DNA of 11,210 nucleotides from Clostridia bacterium (GTDB lineage Bacteria > Bacillota > Clostridia > CAKSNL01 > HGM11501). Under the pieces are notes generated by a model. It was given only the letters and a program-made list of their open reading frames with translations, was not told the DNA's origin and made no database searches. Made by a program: the position numbers and the translations under genes. Shown here piece by piece: positions 7,601 through 11,210 of the stretch; positions within the stretch are counted from its first letter, which is position 1, and each line of letters opens with the position of its first letter. The DNA is taken from assembly GCA_017390225.1 (NCBI GenBank), contig JAFPCL010000151.1, positions 1 to 11,210 on the forward strand. The letters run 5' to 3'.

Positions 7601-8221
7601 AAAGGTACCGGCGGCGGTGGTGGCGGTAACTTCACCTTCAATGCAGGTATTCCCGCGGTTGTCACGCCCACTGATGCATTCCCGGATATTGCTTCCGTGA
7701 CTTGGGCAAAGGATGCTATCAACAATCTGGCAAAGAAAAACATCATTGCAGGCTATCCCGACGGCGAATACAAGCCGAACAATCTGGTAACCCGTGATGA
7801 ATTTGCAAAGCTTGTTGTTGAAGTGTTCGGCTACAATGAAGTCAGCGGTATTCGCTTTAATGATATTCCGGCAGACGGCTGGCAGGTAGCATACGTTGAC
7901 CGTGCGGCTACCGGCGGTGTTGTCCTGGGTGTTGGCGATAATATGTTCGGTAGTGGTGCCAATATCACCCGTCAGGATGCATGTGTCATGATTTATCGTG
8001 CACTGCAGAAGAAGGGCTACACCTTAAACGCAAAGAATGCAAGTGTCACCTTCTCCGATATGGATACTGTTGATGCTTATGCACAAGAGGCTGTAAATGC
8101 CATGAATAATGCAGGTTTGTTTACTGCAATGACCGAAGGTCAGTTCATGCCGCAAACCGCATGCACCAGAGCGATGGTCGCTTATCTTCTGTATGGTGCT
8201 ATGCAGAATCTTGGTCTGTAA
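4604..8221 (+). CDS. Multidomain surface protein with Big-like, FIVAR-like and C-terminal SLH domains
   Basis: A 1205-residue exported protein. Residues 1-25 are a Sec signal peptide (Lys4-Lys5, hydrophobic core, Ser-Phe-Ala before Glu26). Residues about 75-360 are a beta-rich domain ending in LDYFRMSVLEAV, a pattern seen at the last strand of lectin-like jelly-roll domains; this assignment is tentative. Bacterial Ig-like (Big_2-type) modules are suggested at about 366-468, 630-716 and 722-823. A helical FIVAR-type module lies at about 550-617 (YTEDSYAAL ... AIEAL). A second helical, acidic segment spans about 826-990 and starts with the similar YTEENGYAAL. Gly1003-Gly1008 is a flexible six-glycine linker. 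Three good SLH repeats close the protein at about 1026-1076, 1085-1137 and 1150-1202, with VTRDE, ITRQD and CTRAM motifs; the first has a textbook GYPDGEYKPNN turn. The layout is that of a cell-wall-anchored adhesin or binding protein on a stalk, with SLH at the opposite end from its two operon neighbours. The ligand is unknown. Confidence 0.9.
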   Translation: MRMKKWLASLLAATMLVSMSSFSFAEEIAFEDENQEFVEEAAERVLMADAVYRETAFRELNFGAPLSFTAAAVTATRTSFVASSTDERGKISYTVTNASDVEPDAEAVEQNNGLTEVVAGYPDAVLNVIRNTDTDWGSFAIAAKPFNNAQMLKNATAAAKQTMGLRVSASVRVGAGQETYTDPTLVGAGISFGNTVSNAAQSAATFNKEPYLTQTTVFGKNQTLTFLVGAVDAVVNGEEQKAGEWLRIFGADKLLASVKLDNPVDTKGFVTFEVLQVATVSDANALNGCNIYVTVGDNTVVLNCPVENKKQNVSINGTATNFSIYNNTGKGLSYALGAGFIASYTESSLDYFRMSVLEAVEDDSTASLQAIEATPGMIEFDSDMYPDGMDLQAEGGLVINKYVGANDAVYGAEKTAVEITDCDVYALNPEIANIDETGKVTADYVGAAQFLLVYEENGKTAQTLFTVNAKSRLTPLLDWIDTFNKIDLNAMIPQVPLSFSKFWEDGEEEATLSEIITYAQQQADVRPIISQEEIDEIVSNMESIYNNLPLATVWKQAVLKAASVDSYYAYDYTEDSYAALVAAKDALLEEVYAEKPSNETMIALMADVDAAIEALENADHSDQPEKPAYDADFVEVVMGATQIPCNQKTSFRVFATYTVDGAPVVYDVTADAVASVNNTSLANITGNTVFGKGVAGSVVLTVTCGDLKEKISVTMMNKDDFVPVSAQNHLYDRHSLVITNGDAFAISVNDVVIPAVESQTIDKKDTETNPYITFIVGDESVARYENSIGAIRGIKEGSTYVVAMMPTLQRNIYSLPVIITVSEAGVQAEYTEENGYAALAAASDVAENYNEADMDTIFAQLSDLYNIEVETDGEDGSVFFREIAIMKENNKEIDADAVSAADTLVDVLNGLERAAKSKRTSDIIDAIEPAIEILELDMEFFEKLELEKFRKATYVNLLEAYIETEEEADSDLIRALWLEASKKAYEDEQDYEPVKTNPGKGTGGGGGGNFTFNAGIPAVVTPTDAFPDIASVTWAKDAINNLAKKNIIAGYPDGEYKPNNLVTRDEFAKLVVEVFGYNEVSGIRFNDIPADGWQVAYVDRAATGGVVLGVGDNMFGSGANITRQDACVMIYRALQKKGYTLNAKNASVTFSDMDTVDAYAQEAVNAMNNAGLFTAMTEGQFMPQTACTRAMVAYLLYGAMQNLGL

Positions 8222-8234
8222 TAAAAGCCTTAGA

Positions 8235-8243
8235 AAGGAAGGA
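8235..8243 (+). promoter_or_regulatory. Ribosome binding site of the third SLH gene
   Basis: AAGGAAGGA lies in the 30-bp gap. Its last AAGGA (8239-8243) is 8 nt before the ATG at 8252, while the first AAGGA is too far away at 12 nt. It is weaker than the sites of the two upstream genes, so the third protein may be made at a lower rate per transcript. Confidence 0.75.
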
Positions 8244-8251
8244 TTAAGAAC

Positions 8252-11203
8252 ATGCAAAAGAAAATTTTAAGTTTTTTCTTGGCGATAGCAATGATGTTGT
8301 GTACACTTCCTGCTATGGCAGAGGAAACAGCGGCTGCTACGGAAGATGTAGCGGCTGAAACCACGCAAGAAACCCCGGAAGTTCAACCGGAAGTTTTGGA
8401 AGGCACGCTTTTGAAAGCGGTAAATCTTCTTTCTGCTCTTTCCATCGCAAAGGGCTATGAAGATGGCACTTTCCGTCCCGAAAATCAAGTTACCCGTGCA
8501 GAGTATGCGGCATTCGTTGCCCGCATGCTCCGCGGCGGAATGGCAAATGAAAGCGACAATGCAGGTGCCGTCCGTGAAGTCGTAAAGGAAATTGTGACGG
8601 AAAAGACCGTCGAAATTCCTGCAACGGAAGAAGGAGCCGTACCCACAACGGAAATCGTGAAAGAAACAACCTACGAAGTGGAATATGTTTCTGCAGAAGT
8701 TGTTGCAACTGCACCTTCTTTCAACGATGTTCCTGCGGATCATTGGGCAAATTCCGATATTGCATTTTTGCGTGACCTTGGTATCGTCAGCGGTATGGGC
8801 GACGGAAATTTTGTCCCCGATGCGCCTGTTTCTTTCCAGGATGCCGTTAAGATGACCCTGTGTGCACTGGGCTCTTACTACGGCGATTATGCCATGGCAA
8901 ACGGCGGATATCCTCTGGGTTATATCCTGAAGGCATCCGAGCTCGGTCTTTTAAAGGAACTGCAAAACAAGGGAGAGGAAGCTATCCTTCGCGGAGAAGT
9001 TGCTGTTCTTCTTTACAATGCCCTGTCTGCCGAATACCTCGTATTCGACCAGATCAAAGACGGTCGTCCCGATTATAAAACCGACGAAACCATTTTGAGC
9101 TATGTTTTCCACATCGAAAAGGAAAACGGTGTTGTCACCGGAAATATGTATTCTACCCTGACAGGTGCAGCCGAGGGAACGAAAGAAAATGAAATCGAGA
9201 TCGACGGCGTTCGTTATGTTGCTATTGATAGTACCAGCCAGGATTATCTCGGCTACTATGTGACCGCTTATGTCAAAGCAGACGACGATGACGATGCTTT
9301 GGGTACCATGTACATGATGGTTCCCTATGCTAAGTGCAAGGAAGTTGTTGTTGATGCAGATTGCATCGATAAGGCAACGGCTACTCGTCTGGATGTAACC
9401 GTAGACGATGAAAGCGAAAGCTACACAATCGATGCTGATGTTGTAATCTACAACGGCACGGCGTATACCGAAGATTTTGCACAGAACGCACAAACGCTTC
9501 TTATGCCCGCATACGGCACAGTCAAGCTTGTTTCCACAAGAGGCACTTCCGTATACGATTTGGTTATTATCGAAAATATTGAGCATCAAATCGTTCGTTC
9601 TGTCAACACCAAGGAACAGAAACTTTATTTCATGGACAACAGCTATCTTGATTTGGATACGAAAGAAAATGAAGAACTGCGTGTTGTTATGGTGAAGGAT
9701 GGCGCAGCTATTACCCTGGATGCAGGCTTTGTAGCAGATGATATTGTGGCCATTGTAAGAAGCGGTAATCTGATTCGCATTGAAAACTTAGGACCTAATG
9801 TTATCTCCGGCAAGGTCACTGCCAAGAGTAAAAAGAACTTGACTGTCAGCGAAGTTTCCTACAAATTTACGGCAGATGTTGCCGATGTGATTAAGATCGG
9901 TAAAGCATATAAGCTGTATCTGACCAAAGCAAATGAAGTTTTCTATGCAAAAGAAATTTCTTTGACAGAGCTTGAAGCCAATATGCTGACATACGGCTTG
10001 CTTCTTCATGCCGCAAACTCTACTTCCTCTGCTTTGTCAAGTGGTTATCTTAACCTCAAGATTTTCGGCGTTGATGGTCAGATGAAATATCTCACCTCCA
10101 CCGAAAATATGAAGTTCAATGATCTTCGTATCGGCAAAGCCAATGCACAGGGCGTGAAGACAACGGCAGATTCCATTGTTGCCGCACTTAAGACAACAAC
10201 CATGGAGCTTGCAAAGAGCAACACCGTTTCCGTAAAGAATGCAAACGGCACAACCTCCAACGTGCAGAATCCTTTCCTGCAGGTTGTTAAGTACAAGGTG
10301 AATGCAGAAGGTGTTGTCACCGAACTGTACAGCAGTGCATACAACGACCCCGATGTATTCAAGAAGTATGGTGTGTACAACGGAAAAGTCATCAACAATG
10401 GTATTTTGCAGTCCACCCCGTATTCTCTGTCCGGCACCATGGTATTCAGTGTGCCGAACTGGAGAAATCCCCTGGAATCCGATTATAAGATTCTGAAGGG
10501 TATTCACAGCCGTGACACCGATTTGGACGATTATATTATCTACGATATCAATAAAGATTTGAATGTCGGCGTTGCTGTTACCCATGTGCCCAAGAGTGCC
10601 GGTGCTTCCATCAACCTGGCTTCCGTTATGAAGTATTTCATTGAAATGGAAGAAACCCAGATGGCAAAAGCCGGTCAGTCCGAACCTGTAGACGGTGCAA
10701 TCCTGTATTTCTACGATACCGGCGCCAAAAAGTCTGTATTTGTAGAAAAGTCCAGCAGCGCATATGCCGTAGCTTCCAGATTGAAGCCCGGCGACTGCTT
10801 CTACTATTCGACCACCAGCCCCGATGGTTTCCTCAATAGCTTTGATAATAAAATCTGGACAATCGACAGCATCATACGGAATATCGAAACAACGGAAGAT
10901 GGTACATTACTTCAGGTTCTGGATGCGCTGAACGCAACCACCAGCTTCTATCAGTTCATGTTTAATGTTGCTCGTGTTGTCAGTATTGATGGTGACGAAT
11001 TGGTTCTGTCCACACACGCAACCAGCGATGACCTGGCATATCAGTTCTGCACCAGCCTTGGTAAGGGTGTTTATAAGTATGATGCCATCGACAAGGAAAT
11101 CACAACAGGCGCAAGCAAGGATTTCGATCCCGGCGAATATGTTGTTCTTCGTCGTAACTCCTACCAGTTTGGTGACATTATGCTTATCGAAGGCTTGAAC
11201 TAA
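8252..11203 (+). CDS. Secreted SLH-domain protein B (S-layer-type, paralog of protein A)
   Basis: A 983-residue exported protein. Residues 1-23 are a Sec signal peptide (Lys3-Lys4, hydrophobic core, Ala-Met-Ala before Glu24). An acidic Thr/Ala/Glu linker (24-50) starts EETAA, the same as in protein A. SLH repeat 1 (about 51-95) is near-canonical, with GYEDGTFRPEN and VTRAE. A charged 60-residue insert (about 96-155) separates it from SLH repeat 2 (about 156-208, DVPADHWA present, motif VSFQD) and repeat 3 (about 211-262, ILRGE). The core (about 293-983) matches that of protein A: DYLGYYVTAYV at 331-341 against DYLGYRVTAYV, QVVKYKVN at 677-684 against QVIKYRLN, and the C-terminal VVLRRN...FGDI signature. 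An acidic run ADDDDDA at 343-349 could bind calcium, but this is only suggested by composition. No catalytic motif is seen. It is the last gene visible; 7 bases follow its stop, so neither a terminator nor a further gene can be judged. A structural surface-layer role is inferred. Confidence 0.9.
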   Translation: MQKKILSFFLAIAMMLCTLPAMAEETAAATEDVAAETTQETPEVQPEVLEGTLLKAVNLLSALSIAKGYEDGTFRPENQVTRAEYAAFVARMLRGGMANESDNAGAVREVVKEIVTEKTVEIPATEEGAVPTTEIVKETTYEVEYVSAEVVATAPSFNDVPADHWANSDIAFLRDLGIVSGMGDGNFVPDAPVSFQDAVKMTLCALGSYYGDYAMANGGYPLGYILKASELGLLKELQNKGEEAILRGEVAVLLYNALSAEYLVFDQIKDGRPDYKTDETILSYVFHIEKENGVVTGNMYSTLTGAAEGTKENEIEIDGVRYVAIDSTSQDYLGYYVTAYVKADDDDDALGTMYMMVPYAKCKEVVVDADCIDKATATRLDVTVDDESESYTIDADVVIYNGTAYTEDFAQNAQTLLMPAYGTVKLVSTRGTSVYDLVIIENIEHQIVRSVNTKEQKLYFMDNSYLDLDTKENEELRVVMVKDGAAITLDAGFVADDIVAIVRSGNLIRIENLGPNVISGKVTAKSKKNLTVSEVSYKFTADVADVIKIGKAYKLYLTKANEVFYAKEISLTELEANMLTYGLLLHAANSTSSALSSGYLNLKIFGVDGQMKYLTSTENMKFNDLRIGKANAQGVKTTADSIVAALKTTTMELAKSNTVSVKNANGTTSNVQNPFLQVVKYKVNAEGVVTELYSSAYNDPDVFKKYGVYNGKVINNGILQSTPYSLSGTMVFSVPNWRNPLESDYKILKGIHSRDTDLDDYIIYDINKDLNVGVAVTHVPKSAGASINLASVMKYFIEMEETQMAKAGQSEPVDGAILYFYDTGAKKSVFVEKSSSAYAVASRLKPGDCFYYSTTSPDGFLNSFDNKIWTIDSIIRNIETTEDGTLLQVLDALNATTSFYQFMFNVARVVSIDGDELVLSTHATSDDLAYQFCTSLGKGVYKYDAIDKEITTGASKDFDPGEYVVLRRNSYQFGDIMLIEGLN

Positions 11204-11210
11204 TCTGAAA

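Overview
The window looks like chromosomal DNA from a Gram-positive-type bacterium of the phylum Bacillota, most likely a clostridial lineage. The reasons are strong AGGAGG-like ribosome binding sites, near-consensus sigma-A promoters, Sec signal peptides and three large S-layer homology (SLH) proteins in one transcription unit. Base composition appears moderate, around the mid-40s percent GC by eye, not calculated. No RNA gene, mobile element, CRISPR array or phage gene is visible.

Layout. (1) Positions 1-1307, minus strand: the first 435 codons of a predicted lipoprotein built from about eleven WG-type repeats on a 34-residue period. It runs off the left edge. (2) Positions 1308-1567: a compact divergent control region. 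It holds a full-consensus sigma-A promoter firing left, two overlapping-region promoters firing right, a tandem 9-bp repeat and a small leader hairpin. (3) Positions 1568-11203, plus strand: three tightly spaced genes (gaps of 15 and 30 bp, each with its own ribosome binding site and no visible internal promoter or terminator). They encode secreted SLH proteins of 1006, 1205 and 983 residues. The operon may continue to the right, because only 7 bases follow the last stop.

How the genes may work together. The first and third operon genes are diverged paralogs. Each has a signal peptide, an acidic Thr/Ala/Glu-rich linker, three N-terminal SLH repeats, and a large beta-rich core ending in the same C-terminal signature. 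The middle gene has the opposite polarity: an N-terminal beta-rich ectodomain, Ig-like (Big-type) and FIVAR-like helical stalk modules, a six-glycine linker and three C-terminal SLH repeats. SLH trimers usually hold exported proteins to the cell wall through pyruvylated secondary polysaccharides. The simplest reading is that the operon supplies co-expressed parts of the cell surface layer, with the divergent WG-repeat lipoprotein on the membrane next to it. The combination is inferred from arrangement alone; partners and ligands are not readable from the sequence.
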